Of a stretch of DNA of 64,000 nucleotides, positions 35,220 through 47,727 are shown piece by piece (within the stretch, counting starts at the first letter, position 1; every line of letters starts with the position of its first letter). A program made the translations under genes and the position numbers. Origin of the DNA: Catonia carolina (lineage: Eukaryota; Arthropoda; Insecta; Hemiptera; Achilidae); assembly GCA_035578175.1 (NCBI GenBank), contig JAQMRL010000008.1:89260541-89324540 (forward strand). The letters run 5' to 3'. The notes beneath the pieces were generated by a model, which was given only the letters and a program-made list of their open reading frames with translations, was not told where the DNA came from and did not search any database.

Positions 35220-37000
35220 TTGTACATTTTTCATATTATAATGCCAATTTTAGACCACGTGAGGCGACTTAAGACGTTTCTGGATGCTCTTTTTGCAACG
35301 CTGATGTTCAGGATTCTCTCACCGTAGGAATTTCTCCTTTTTTCTGTCCACCGGGTTTATGTTTTTGCTCTTCATGGAACCCATAAAGTCTATAATTTTA
35401 TGTTTGAATTTTGTTCGGTTCATTAAGTTTTCTAGGTTTATTCTGGTTTTCTCATTATCTTTTCTGACTTCTTTAAACAATTTATCCGTCATCTTAGGTC
35501 TATTGTTTAGTGTCTTAAAAATTTGTTTTATCAACCCTCATCCATTCTACGAGGTGTGGCTATTAAATAACGAGACTGACGTTCTAAAATATTTTATTTT
35601 TATTTTATACATAACCACTTATCGTCACCTTCAATATATACTCCTTCTCTATTTCTACAACGCTCCATGCGAATTTTCCATTGTTGGAAACAGTGCTGAA
35701 GTCATCTTCTGTCAGCTCCTTCAGGACACGTACCGCTTTCTCTTTTACAGCTTTCACATACTCAAATCTTGTCCCTTTTAATGCAGATTTCACCTTAGGG
35801 AACCGGTAGAAGTCACGTGGTGCAAGATCTGGTGAATAAGGTGGATGTTTTCACACTGAGATGCTGTACTTGGCTAGGAACCTGTTGAAGATAACGCGGA
35901 ATGAGCTGGCGCATTGTCTTGGCGGAGAACCCATGATTTGTCCTTCCACATATCGGGGCATTTCTCCTTACTCTTTGACGTAGTTTAGAAAAAACCTTAA
36001 GGTAGAAATATTAATTGTTTGATCTTCAGAAACCCAGTGAAGGTACACAATCCCATGGATATAAAAAAAAACAATCATCATTGCTTTAAATTTTGACTTG
36101 CTCATTCGAGGTTTTTTGGCTCTCGGTGAAGTTCGGCTCTTCCAGTGCATGGATTGGCACTTCGTTTCCGGATCATAAGTAAAAAACCACGTTTCATCAC
36201 ATGTTATTATCTTCTACCTGTTTCCTAAGGTGAAATCTGCATTAAAAGGGACAAGAATTGAGTCTGTGAAAGCTGTAAACGAGAAAGCGGTACGTGTCCT
36301 GAAGGAGCTGACAGAAGATGACTTCCAGCACTGTTTCCAACAATGGAAAATTCGCATGGAGCGTTGTAGGGATAGAGAAGGGGTGTATATTGAAGGTGAC
36401 AATAAGTAATTATGTATAAAATGAAAATAAAATTTTTACGTCAGTCTCGTTATTTAATAGCCACACCTCGTATACAGGTGTCCGTAACATTTTAATCTTC
36501 ATTTTCTAATCGTTTCCATTAATCGTTTATTTTCCTCGTACAGTTATTCTCGACCTCGTAAATTATATTGTCCGTCTACTATCTTCGGCCCCATTATCTT
36601 TTGTCGGTTTTTTCTTTTAAATTTTTCTGCTGATCAGCATTCTGATCAGCATTCCCGGTAATTCTAAGGAACTCCCTCGTGTACTAACGCGCAAGTTTTA
36701 TCGCAGTATTATAATGTTTAATCTTGGCTTGTCTGGACAGTGCTTTCTTCTTATAAGAGTAGTTAGTTCCTTGAAGTGCACCGGCTTTTCTTCCTTGTTT
36801 GTTGTTGTTCACTTCCTCTTCCCCTGAGTTCGTTCTCCTGCACTGAAAAGAGTTCAAAGTGATAAAAACTGGCGAATGCTTCTCCCGAAAATGGTCAGTA
36901 AGGTCCAGATTTCGACCTATGACCTCCAAGTGGTGGCCTTGAATGTGTAGAGAATCTGCTCTATTAATGTGAAGAGGAGAGCTTATGACTTAACCATAGT
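35220..37000 (-). pseudogene. LINE 3' region split by a mariner element
   Basis: Minus-strand coding traces of a non-LTR element (for example YKKKALSRQAKIKHYNTAI near 36770, and FKTLNNRPKMTDKLFKEVRK near 35490) lie on both sides of the mariner derivative at 35550-36470. They read as one broken C-terminal region. Several stops. The mariner is therefore the younger insertion. Confidence 0.5.
35550..36470 (-). mobile_element. Fold-back mariner derivative
   Basis: Ends CGAGGTGTGGCTATTAAATA and inverse, flanked by TA (35548-35549 and 36471-36472). The minus strand from about 36210 to 35550 carries a broken mariner transposase, with WFFTYD-like catalytic region, PRMSKSKFKAMMIVFF and the C-terminal VKEKAVRVLKELTEDDF. 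The right 260 bp (36211-36470) hold the C-terminal region again on the plus strand. The element therefore has two 3' halves in inverted order and lacks the 5' half. Confidence 0.8.
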
Positions 37001-37164
37001 GCTGAGTCAGCTAGAGCGAGGTTACTCTATCCCACCATTTTTGCTAATCAAATGACTTTAGACCACATGAGTTTGTAGAAGAAAAGGTTTTAATTTACTT
37101 TTTGAACTTTGAATTTTTCAAAGCGTTGTAAAATTCGTACATTTTTGTAGATTACTATTCTAGC

Positions 37165-37625
37165 TACAAACATTGATTCGGAAAAATCTCTTAAAACATT
37201 ATGTTTGGAGTGTAGCATTATAAGAAAGTGAAACGTGGGTGATAGGGGCTGTAGAAAAGATGAGGATAGAAGCTTTTGAAATGTGGTGTTATAGGAAAAT
37301 GGCAAAGATTAGGCGGGTGAACAAAAAAGTAATTTAGAAGTTCTTAGGCGAGAATGAAAAAATAAGGATATGGGAGCATCTTACCCAAAAAAGGGATAGG
37401 CTAGTGGGGCATATCTTAAAACATCCAGGTATTGGTCTATCAATAATGGAAAGTAACAATGAGGGAGTGAATTCTAGGTGGATCCAAAGGTTAAAATATA
37501 TAAAGCAAATTACATAAAATATAGGGTGTTACAGGTATGTAGATGTGAAGCGACTCGCGCAAGATAGAACAGCTTGGAGAACTGCGTCAAACGAGCCGAG
37601 AGACTAATGACAAAAAAATGTAGAT
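37165..37625 (+). pseudogene. Degenerate LINE reverse-transcriptase C-terminus
   Basis: Plus-strand traces AFEMWCYRKMAKIRRV and IWEHLTQKRDRLVGHILKHP match the thumb/C-terminal region of non-LTR reverse transcriptases. At least one stop lies between them. Confidence 0.6.
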
Positions 37626-37639
37626 TAAAACCTTTACAT

Positions 37640-37800
37640 TCAATAAAGACGTGGTTCAAATCCTAGTAAAGGTATTTACTTTTTACGGATTTGATAAATT
37701 ACTAGACAGGTTACTACCGGTGTATTTTGATGGTTGGGGTTTAAACGATACTCTCTAGAGAATGGTCAGCCTGAGTCTGTACAACTTTGGAAATACTGTT
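37640..37800 (+). mobile_element. SINE family SC, partial copy
   Basis: Contains AAATCCTAGTAAAGGTA, ACTAGACAGGTTACTACCGG and GAATGGTCAGCCTGAGTCTG, as in the copy at 45700. Head and tail are missing. Confidence 0.6.
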
Positions 37801-38145
37801 AATCAGCTGTTCGATAATTAATATAAACTTATCATCTTCTGTTAATTTCAAAATGTCAACTCCGCTTTAAACATATACGCTGGAAGAGCTACTTCAGTGA
37901 TAAAATATCTGTTGTCTAAAGGTGTTAAACCAGCGGAAATTTACTTAAAAATGTTGAAACAGTGTGGTGACAATGTTTTAACCTCAGTAATGTGTGTAAG
38001 ACCACACATATGGACAGTTAATAATTCATAGAAAAAGTGTCAGTACTCCTTAGCCTTAAAAAAAGTTTTAGCTTTAAAAACTAATTGAGGTTTAAATTTT
38101 TGGGTTTTAAATTGAGGTTTTTATTTCCTATATTTGCCCACAACA

Positions 38146-38368
38146 GGCATGTGAGTGTGTAATTATTTGCACTAGATTTGCTAGTTCCAGAGCTACAATA
38201 AGTATTTGTTTCTCGTTACATGTTCAGCCAATTATATAACTGAAGCATTTAATAACGGAAGAGGTAGAGGTGTAAAAGACACTAATCAGAATTATCTTCT
38301 CTGAGAGTAATGAATTTCATGAATGAAGTGAAACTTCATTTGCAGGGTGGAAAGTAGATGCTAAGGCA
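38146..38368 (+). repeat. Repeat family RD, partial copy
   Basis: Begins GGCATGTGAGTGTGTAATTA and runs to GGTGGAAAGTAGATGCT, after which a LINE end follows. Confidence 0.6.
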
Positions 38369-38384
38369 TGAACTCAACATCTTC

Positions 38385-38600
38385 TCTATAAACGACAGGG
38401 TATCTTAAAACAGAATGCAGTGGTTGGAGCATGTGAACAGAATGAGGGAGGGTAGGATACCTAAGCTAACACTAGGCTATAAACCGGAAGGCAAGAGAGA
38501 ACGAGGACGCCCGAGAAAGAGATGGGTTGATTTGAGAGGTTCGGAACAGGCAGAGATGCCTAATCCTTGAAAGGCAGAATAAGAAGAAGAAGAAGATAAA
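38385..38600 (+). pseudogene. LINE 3' end with (GAA)n tail
   Basis: The plus strand reads MQWLEHVNRMREGRIPKLTL and GKRERGRPRKRW, the usual C-terminus of an RTE/CR1-like reverse transcriptase, ending in an AAGAAGAAG tail at about 38582-38597. Confidence 0.7.
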
Positions 38601-38639
38601 ATTCTTTATTGTTTCTTAACCTATTCTCCATTTTATTTT

Positions 38640-39180
38640 TCTGCAGATTACGTACTTTTCTCTATTTTGTTATATATTTTTTCTCGTCTTTAAACACAGC
38701 TTCCGATGGAAGAGACACTCTGATCTATATAATTCCTCTGCAGGTTTTATAAATGTAATGTAGTTTCTTAATTTACTTTTAAAAGGTATCGACTTTTTAT
38801 AGTAAATATTTTTTGTCACTTGATATGCTCTCTCCAGTTTCTCTTATTTCTTCGTCATCATTGCCAATCTCTTGGATTACACGACTTAGGTATTTATTAT
38901 TTTTACTATATGTTATAATATATGTTATATGTTATATGTTTGCTATATGTTATATGTTTTTCTTTCTGATATTACTCATAATCTCAGGTTTTTCATACGA
39001 TACTTTTAATCCGATTCTCTTTGTACACTCTTCTAATAACTGTACTTTTTCCCTTACTGTGTCTATGGTATCCGATATAAAAGCCATATCATCTGCAAAA
39101 GCTAGAAAATGGATTTCTACATAGTTTTTCTTTCGATATTTTTACTGATTTTGTATTAGGTTGATTCAGTTGTTTTTCCA
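38640..39180 (-). pseudogene. LINE reverse-transcriptase fragment with FADD motif
   Basis: The minus strand encodes LAFADDMAFISDTIDTVREK (about 39110-39050), which is the catalytic ADD motif C of a non-LTR reverse transcriptase, followed by a GLKVSYEKPEIM-like stretch before the frame decays. Confidence 0.65.
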
Positions 39181-40529
39181 GTTTACAGCCTCCTAAATAA
39201 ATAAAACGATTTGAAAATACAAAAATCTAAGGAATGTAATTTTTGTGAAGAAAAATTACCAATATCATTGATTGTTTATTTATTTAATTAGCTTACTATT
39301 TAGTAGTACTTTATTGGTAAAAGATACAAAATAAAATCAGTGTTTTAGCCGGCAATTTATATTTTTTTTTTATGTACGATGCTTTGCAGCTCTTCCCGCA
39401 AGGTAAGTTCTTCCTAAAATTTACAGTTTTTTGAAAGTTATGATAAGAATTAGGCTATAAGCAATTTGAATATTTACAACACATTACAGAAACATACGTG
39501 ACTGTTTGTGTTATAAATGAATGACTTTCAATTTAACGGACTTTCACACCAACGGATATCCAGTACAGTTAAACCTTGGTTAACCGGCTCAGTTTTTTAA
39601 TTGCTGTTTTTAATAATTACATATATATATTATTTTTAGAAAATAAAAAAAATAACGGATCGATTCCTTTTTCCCACATTGTATAGTACAGTACATAAAC
39701 ATCGGAGTGCACGCAAATGTTAATATTAGTTATTTATTTTCGTATTTAAAATATTTTTACATTGTGATAAGTTACAAAACGAATTAATCCAACAAAACAT
39801 TAATACGTACGTTGCCTTATTCGAACAATCTCGAACACCTATTAGTTCAGATAAACGAGGTTGTACAATTCATCAAAACACTTACAGTGTTCTTTATTTT
39901 ATACTGTTGTTACAGATTGAATTGTATTGAATTTTTATTTTTCTGATACGGTTTATTGTAGCAACAGATTTGAAAGAACATTGAACTCCTTTCGTCGTTC
40001 TTTTTCATTTACTACATTTTTCTTCTAATTTATTTTTAGTCCGGAAGCAATATTTGTTCCTTGACACCCCAACAATCGTCTTCAGACATTACATTACCGT
40101 GTGACTTATCTTTTTGTAATTCTCTTTCATCTGGTAATGTTTAGAAAGGGCATTGACTTTTTATTGTAACTTGCCTCAGGTTAATCTTCTTGTATAACAT
40201 CATTAATTATTACTGCTACTGATTTTTACTTCTGTTGGGTTATACAATTTCGTTTGATATATTACTTTCTTGATGTACTCATATTTTTTTATTTATATCT
40301 GCTGAACCTTGCTTTAATAATCCCCGGTTATAAATTTCTTTCAGAGATTTGTCTATTTGTTGAACGTTTCTGATGAAGATGTATATATTTTAACTGTTTT
40401 AGTTTACAGTAATTCGCCATCTTGAATCCGTGGAAATAATAAATTAGGCTCGTTAACCAGCCGTTATTTTTATTTTTTTGATGATGCCTACTGAAGCCTT
40501 CGCTTGTGTATATGTGGGGTGGTTACAGA
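39181..40529. other. Host DNA, no firm feature
   Basis: AT-rich. A possible pogo-like MITE with weak inverted ends (ACAGTTAAACCTTGGTTAAC near 39566 and the inverse near 39865) is too diverged to call. No gene is seen. Confidence 0.4.
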
Positions 40530-41444
40530 TCTGGTGTGAAACTCACACAACTTTCTCTTGCCAGTGCAAATAATTAACTATATAATCTAACATTGGTAAT
40601 AAAACATTATAAATAAACAAAAAAACTAACCTTAAACACGTAACCTAATTTTAATCACGAGTGAAGGACGAAAAATTAAAATCAACCTCAGTTTGGCTTA
40701 AAAATACGGAAAATAACTCTCACGCTAAACTAGGCTCTGTAGAGAAAAATGTTCTAAATAAAAGTTGTAAATCTTTTAATTTCCTATAAATTTGATTTAA
40801 CACACTTTTGTCGTAAAATGTATACCAAGGCTGAGATCTTTAAAAAAATCGATTTTTTACTTGTTTTCGTGAGAAACAGAAAAACGCTAATTACCGCTAA
40901 ACTAAGCGTTGCACAAACAAATGGTTGAATTAAAAGTTGTAGGATTTTAAATTCTCTACAACGTTTATTGTATACATTTTTCGCTAAAATGTATAATAAA
41001 GTCGCAATCTTTAAAAAACAATTTCTTTACGAGAAAACAATCTCCCCAAGAATTTCAGCAGACATAGTGCCTACCCTATCTTGTAGAGCATAAAAAATGT
41101 AGTAAATGAGGCGATTTTTAAAAAAAATTGTAGGAGCCGTTTTTGAGAAAATCGCAAAAAGTGAAAAATGACATGAATAAACTACTACTTCCGGTTGAGC
41201 GATTTTGATGAAAATGTTCGTGTCGGGTCCTCTAGTGGTATCTAACTTAAGTTTCAAGTTAACAATTCGTACGATGTTTCGTTCTTGAGATATTTAGTTC
41301 AGACAAGATCAATCGCTAAAAACATGTTTTTTGGGTTCAAGGGGTCTGAAAACGTGGTGATCCGGTGAAAACTCGATTTAGAAAAATCGACATCAAACAA
41401 TAATTTTCGTCCTATATATTCATGCAGGCAAGAGAAAGTAAAAA
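40530..41444 (+). mobile_element. Repeat family RA, copy 3
   Basis: TCTGGTGTGAAACTCACAC to GGCAAGAGAAAGTAAAAA. The internal CA tract is lost. Confidence 0.8.
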
Positions 41445-41530
41445 TGTCAGACCTGACTGGGAACCGATCTTAGGACCTCGACATAAAAGCCAATTGCGCT
41501 GACCAATATACCACTCAATACCACTCAACG

Positions 41531-42010
41531 GTAGGACTCCAAAGGAACTTTAAAAATAGACTGTTAATATTTAAAGTTATGGTTAGAATATTAAAGATTT
41601 CTTACTTTTACCAAAATTTGTTGCCGATTGAGGACCCTGTGGTCACAAACGTCGCAATCGTCAGGTGCGTTATCAGGTAGGTTACTGGATGATAAGTTAT
41701 AAATTTTAAGTCGGTTTCGATGTAGTGGGATAATTTCTTCCTGAAACTTCTGTTTAGTCATAGGAATGTGTCGTGAGTCTGTGTCAACACGACTTTTCCG
41801 GAAGAAATTATCCCACTACATCCAAACCGACTTAAAATGCATAACTTTTAATCCAACAACCTAACTGGTAACGCTCCTGACGATTGCGACGATTCTGGCC
41901 GCTGGGTCCTCAATAGGCAACAAATTTTGATAAAAGTAAGAAATATTTATTATTGTAATCATAACGTTAAATATTAAGAGTCTATTTTTGACGTCCCTTC
42001 GGAGTCCTAC
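41531..42010. mobile_element. Long-palindrome MITE
   Basis: GTAGGACTCC at 41531 and GGAGTCCTAC at 42010 close a fold-back with arms of roughly 230 bp and several mismatches. It carries matching segments such as GCCGATTGAGGACC and GGTCCTCAATAGGC. No coding capacity. Confidence 0.75.
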
Positions 42011-42018
42011 AGATTGAA

Positions 42019-42786
42019 TTTTTAGTCCTGTTACCCAATTGTTAATGTCTGGTAATATTTTTCTAAAAAACATAAATTTTGTTTTGTGATACTAAGTTGG
42101 TAGCCCTACTCAACCAGTATGGATATGACAGTGTGAGTTGATTCTCCTTGAGCTGTGTAAAATTTTGTGCCATTTCCGGTCGTGCTACGAACAGAATGTC
42201 TTTTATCCTAAAACAATCTCTTGTTTAAATCTGGAGGCTGAAGCTCTAGAACTAATCGTATGTGATACGGATACAATTTCAATTTTTTAGCAGCTTTCTG
42301 AGCACTTGAACATGACAAATCAACATGCGAGGAAAGTTTTTGTAAACTTTTCCAAGGAGAATTGAACAATCTTGTTTTCACATTCTCTTAACGTCATCTG
42401 TCAAGAGAGTTGGTCGACCACTACGTTTTCTGCTGCAAACAATACCTGCCTCTAAAAATCAGTTAGTTAGCCTAGAAATTGACTAGAATAGAGTGGAGGA
42501 ACACCAAAAAATTTAATTTGAAATGATTCTTTTACACTCGCATACGATTTTGTAGCAAAATATTGTTCAAGAATGAAAACCCGTTGTTTTAGGGTAAAAG
42601 ACATTCTGTTCGTAACACAACTGGAAACAGCACAAAATTTTACGCAACTCAAGGAGAATCAACTCAAACTGTCGTATCTATACCGGTTGAGTAGGGCTAC
42701 CAACTTTGTGTCACAAAACAAAATATCCCTTTCTTAGAAAAAAATTACCAGACATTAACAATTGGGTAACAGGACTAAAAAATCAC
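42019..42786. mobile_element. Nested palindromic transposon with transposase remnant
   Basis: Outer arms (TAGTCCTGTTACCCAATTG and inverse) enclose a unit with ends GTTGGTAGCCCTACTCAACC (from about 42095) and inverse (to about 42704). Inside, the minus strand has a short HTH-like piece MSFTLKQRVFILEQYFATKS at about 42604-42545, like the N-terminus of some DDE transposases. The remainder is lost. Confidence 0.65.
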
Positions 42787-42835
42787 CCGGTATTTTTGAG
42801 TTGTGTTCTCCAAACCATATGCCATTTACCACTCA

Positions 42836-43970
42836 TTTTTACTTTCTCTTGCCTTTATGACATATGTATAGAAAGGAATGTATTATTTTTTTGTCGATTT
42901 TTTGAAATCGAGTTTTCACCGGATCTACACGTTTTTAGACCCCCTGAACCAAAAAAAAATATTTTTAGTGATTGGTCTTTGTGTGAACAAAATATCTCAT
43001 GAATGGAACATCGTACGAAGTTAAAACTTTAAACTTAAGTTATGTACTACTAGAGGACCCGACATGAACATTTTCATCAAAATCTATCAACCGAAAGTAG
43101 TTGTTTATTCCTGTCATTTTTCACTTTTTTGCGATTTTCTAAAAAACGCCCCTACGATTTTTTAAAAAATCGCCTAAATTTTTTATGCACTACATGATAG
43201 GGTAGGCGCCATGTCTGCTGAAATTCTTGGGGTGGCTGTTCTCTCGTAGTAAAAAATGTATTTTTAAGATTGCGCCCTTTATAATGCATTTAAGGGGAAT
43301 CAGTAAGTGCACTGTATATAAACAAAGTTGTAGACAATTTAAAATTCTACAACTTTTATTTCAAATATTTCTTTTTATAACGCTTAGTTTAGCGGTAATT
43401 AGTGATTTTCTGTTTTTTTTCCATAAAAATCTGTAAAAAATGGATTTTTTAAGATTTCGGCCATAGTAGCTATGAATTTAACGACAAAAGTGTGTTACTC
43501 AAATTTAAAGGAAATTAAAAGATCTACAACTTTCATTTTAAGCATTTTTCTTTATATAGCCTAGTTTAGCTTAAAGGGGTGATTTTCCGTATTATTAAGC
43601 CAAACTAAGGTTGATTTTTATTATGCATCATTCACTAACGATTAAAATTAGGATATGTCGGCCGCATTGGCGCAGTTGGTAACGTGCTCGCCTCTCATCA
43701 CGCGGTCCTGGGTTCGAATCCCACTCAGGCATGGCATATTTTCATACGTTACAAAAAATCATTTCATCTTCCATTGTAAACAGTTACACCCCAACGTCGT
43801 CGCTAATGACCGTTGTAGTTGATGCGACGTTAAATAAATAAATAAAAAAAAAATTAGGATATGTTTTTTGAGGTTAGTGTTTTGTTTATTGCTAATTTTA
43901 GGTAGGTTATATATATTTTTTTCATTATTTACCTTGGCAAGAGAAAGTTGTTTGAGTGTCTCGTACTAGA
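42836..43970 (-). mobile_element. Repeat family RA, copy 4, split by a SINE
   Basis: Inverted copy from TTTTTACTTTCTCTTGCC to CTCGTACTAGA. Interrupted at 43659-43849 by a SINE of family SB. Confidence 0.8.
43659..43849 (+). mobile_element. SINE family SB, copy 2, 15-bp target duplication
   Basis: GCCGCATTGGCGCAGTTGG head and GGGTTCGAATCCCACTC B box. AAAATTAGGATATGT is repeated exactly at 43644-43658 and 43850-43864 inside repeat RA copy 4. Confidence 0.9.
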
Positions 43971-44264
43971 TTTTTTTTAATCACATTCACTGATTGTATT
44001 CAACAGTAAAATAAATTTAAGAAAAAAAACTTGATTCATACCCAATATTATGACATCAGAGAAAATCAGGGCCACCAGATTACAAAATATGAAACCGATA
44101 TATCAACTAAAGAGGCAGCATCAGTCTAACTCCGTACCTCTAAGATCTAATGGACATGTAGCGAAAACTAAGAAAATAATCATTATAAAAATTATTTTTC
44201 TATTAAATGTTTGGTAGTATGGATATATTTTTTATAGATACACTAACATCATTCTCATTCATCA

Positions 44265-44266
<2 letters not shown>

Positions 44267-44323
<57 letters not shown>

Positions 44324-44332
44324 TCATCATTT
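44267..44332. repeat. (ATC)n microsatellite
   Basis: About 20 near-perfect ATC units. Similar runs mark LINE 3' ends elsewhere in the window (47668 and 48415). Confidence 0.9.
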
Positions 44333-45083
44333 ACAGTGCTTCGACATCGGTAGAAAATTAGTAAAACATTGAGCTGATAGAACCTTTACAAGAAAGCTAA
44401 TGCTTTAGTCGATCATTAACTTAAGTTGCCTTTCTGTAAAAAGTTAAGTGCAGTCATCAGAGTAAATTAATTATCTTAAATACTTAAAGCAATAACGGTT
44501 TTAGACGTAAATGATTCAATTAATTGATTCCATCTATATAATCATTATATCTTCTATTTGTTTTATTAACTAAATGATAAGGTATTTAATTATAGTTCCT
44601 TAATGAGAGGAAAGGCGAGGGAAAATAAATTGTTTTATCTAGCGGGTGGGGTTAAAGGTCATGAGTCTTATTAATTTAAGATACAATCATAATCAGCTGG
44701 AGATTCTATCCAGTCAATACCGTAGTGTAGACTATTCTATATAACAAATTGGTTATAACAATAATGTTGTTTTGTTATTACAGGATATGTTATATGAATT
44801 GTACGATCAAGGTCATTTAACGCTTTGAGCCCTGGATAAGATATAGATGTTTTATCTATACAAACAAAATCTTGTACTTTCCGGTATGCCCGTATGTATT
44901 GTCGCCGACTGCCCCACCATAATCAGCGCCTGCAGACGGTCCCAGAACCTGACGCGGGGAGCGCTACCGGCGCGCAGCAGACAGTGCCTCCCATCCAACA
45001 TGAAGTGGACTCGCCGGAGGGGGATTTAAGCGGCCGCACTGGCCTGCTAGAGGCACTTCCCATCCAACACCCAAACGGAGAGA
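44333..45083. other. Host DNA with a GC-rich patch
   Basis: Mostly AT-rich, but 44885-45083 is strikingly GC-rich and holds a plus-strand open frame without recognised motif. It abuts an inverted RD repeat. It could be the 3' part of an unknown retroelement. Confidence 0.35.
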
Positions 45084-45400
45084 AGAAAGAAGAGCCCAGA
45101 ATGAGTGGAAAAGTAAACTTATCAGCATGCCAGGCCCTCCAACAAGCAACTACCTTTCACCCTGCAAATGGCACCTTCACTTCATTCACCATTGGGTCTG
45201 GCTGTACAGTGAAATTCATTACTTTCAAATGAGATAACTCTGACTAGTTTATTTTTTACCTCTATCTCTTCTGTTCTTAACTAGTTCAGTCATAATTGGC
45301 TAAATGTATGATAAGAAACAGAACTATTTTTGTAGCCTTGGAACCAATAGATCGAGTGCAATTAATTTAACACTCCACCTGCCCGTTATGGGCAAGGTTG
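45084..45400 (-). repeat. Repeat family RD, inverted copy
   Basis: Contains CCATTGGGTCTGGCTGTACA, ATTTAACACTCCACCTGCC and the usual RD spacing in reverse. The head lies near 45398. Confidence 0.7.
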
Positions 45401-45478
45401 TTCTGTTGTAAAACTTCTATGCATTGCTGGTTGGAATCTGGTACAGTTGTAATTATTGTGTAGTTATTTAATTATATA

Positions 45479-46409
45479 CCGGTTGTCCCACGAAGAGGTT
45501 GCTATTTTTGAATTAATATGCCTAACGTATCGCACACTCTACAGACTGGAAACTTTACATTTACAATAAATAAATATGTAAAAAAGTACTTTCGAGTTTC
45601 ATTTGCTTATGATTAATCAAAACAAAATAGCGGAATAAAAAAATAATATCAAAAAATGAACAATTAATCTTTTGGTTAAAACCACTTATATTTACAATAA
45701 CCCACCGGGTTGGTCTAGAGTTAAAGTCGTCGCCAAAATCAGCTAATTAACAGCTGATTTTCGGAGACGAAGGTTCCTGGTTCAAACCCTAGTAAAGGTA
45801 GTTACTTTTATACGGATTTGAATGCTAGACAGTGGTTACCGGTGTACTTTGATGGTTGGGTTCAATTAACCATACTCTCTCAGGAATGGTCGACCTGAGT
45901 CTGTACAAGACTACACCTCATTTACACGTCATACACGTCATCCTCATCTCATTGGGTCATGGGGTTGCTTATTGTTCTAAATTGAACAGATTGCAACGTA
46001 CACAAATTAGGGATTACAAAAAAAAAATATATATATATAATATATATATTTACAATAGATGGAAAAAATAGCTTATTTTGCCATTCCAAATCGATCAGCT
46101 TAGCTATTTATGGACATCAGTTCGAATGAAGGTTAATTAAACAAATTGTGTTCATTAATAATTTATCGCGTTCATATTTCTTTCATTTTATTATTTAAGT
46201 AACATTATAACAAATCGCCAATTTGAAATGGTTATGCTAATAAAATTACTTTCCGCTATTTTGTTTTGATTAATCATAAGCAAATGAAAATCAAGGGTAC
46301 TGTTTTTACATAATCTATTTATTATAACTGTAAAGTTTCCAGTCTGTAGAACGTGTGATACGTCCGGCATATTAATTCAAAAATAGCAATCTCTTCGTGG
46401 GACACCTGG
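45479..46409. mobile_element. MITE with ~165-bp inverted arms, split by a SINE
   Basis: Ends CCGGTTGTCCCACGAAGAG and inverse, with TA on both sides (45477-45478 and 46410-46411). The arms run to about 45640 and from about 46245. A family SC SINE has inserted in the loop. Confidence 0.75.
45700..46044 (+). mobile_element. SINE family SC, nested in a MITE
   Basis: CCCACCGGGTTGGTCTAGAG head to an A/T-rich tail. The 13-bp TATATTTACAATA flanks it at 45687-45699 and 46045-46057. Confidence 0.8.
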
Positions 46410-46411
46410 TA

Positions 46412-47182
46412 CATAGCATATAATAATGTATTACAATAAATATTTTTTATTTTTATCATAGTAATTGATTTTGTAACGCCAATTTTTATGCTATGTACTA
46501 TAGCCATTTCTTGTAAGAAAGTACATGCGTATTGTAGACTTATTCTTAGATACTCGGGGATGTTACTAAATAATCAGATCTGTACATCATAAATTCTAAG
46601 GTTTCTTCTTTAAGTTATTGTAATAATTCTTTTATTGTATAGTCAGTCTACTTTCTTTACAGTAATTTATTATAAATTCGTTCTATAAATTTATAAATGT
46701 CTAATCAATTTCATACTGTCAGCTACTGAACTGACTTTTAAAATTACGTTTCATAACTGTTCATCATGGTGGTATATATATTCTATTGTTGGCGGGTAAA
46801 ACTCATTAAAAGTAAAATCAAGCTGTCTTCTAATTTTTAATTTTCTTAGTTATACCGTATTTGGTTTGGCGAGGAAATTTTTGTGCATTGGTAATATTAT
46901 TTCGGATCTGTTTACTAATATTCTTTCAACAGTTTGATAAAACAGACTTGAAAAGTAGTTTTCTTGTAATCTATTAGCCTACATGTAAGTACGATTGTGA
47001 ATATTCTTAAAGTTACTAAATTGAAAAGAATTAAGAAACATGTTTCACTATTTTTAGATTCACTACTTTTTGGGTTTTGTTTGGATTTAATTGTTTATAA
47101 CATTAAAATACTCGTATATGACATAACTTAATTTATTAATTAAATTAATAATCTAAATAAATTAATAATTTTTCCTATAACA
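46412..47182. other. Host DNA, nothing recognised
   Basis: AT-rich sequence without supported features. Confidence 0.5.
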
Positions 47183-47505
47183 GGCAGGTGGAGTGTTAAC
47201 TTATTTGCATTCTACATGTTTGTTCCTAGGCTCCAAAATTAGTTCTATTTCTTATCTCAAGGTCAGCCAATCATATGACTGATACATTTAAGAATAGAAA
47301 AGGTAGAGGTGTAAAATACACTAGTCAGCGTTATTTCCTCTGAAAGTAAAGAATTTTATTATACAGATAGATCCTGTGGTGAATGAAATGAACGTGTCAT
47401 TTACAGGGTGAAAAGTAGGTGCTTTTCGGAGGGCCCGGTAAGCTGATAAGCATACTTTTCCACTCACTGAGGAAGGTATTGGTACACCACCTCACTATAA
47501 GTAAA
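47183..47505 (+). repeat. Repeat family RD copy
   Basis: GGCAGGTGGAGTGTTAACTT to CCACCTCACTATAAGTAAA. The 3' end is shortened. Confidence 0.7.
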
Positions 47506-47667
47506 ATATAAGTTACTTTTTATTCATACATTGATTTACGTCTAGATAGTTTAAAACTGCAAAACCGCATGGTGATCAATGGAAGACGGCCATCAATTAA
47601 CTAAAAAATTTTAAAAATGAATTCCAAAAAATTTCCTGAAAACTATTTTCTAACGATTAAAACTATC

Positions 47668-47675
47668 TTCATCAC

Positions 47676-47727
<52 letters not shown>

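Noticed and set aside
39558..39872. Possible pogo-like MITE
   Set aside because: The ends match only roughly and no TA duplication could be fixed with confidence.
42467..42652. Intact small gene in the palindromic element
   Set aside because: Only an N-terminal HTH piece of a transposase remains and the frame is cut soon after; it is a remnant and not a gene.
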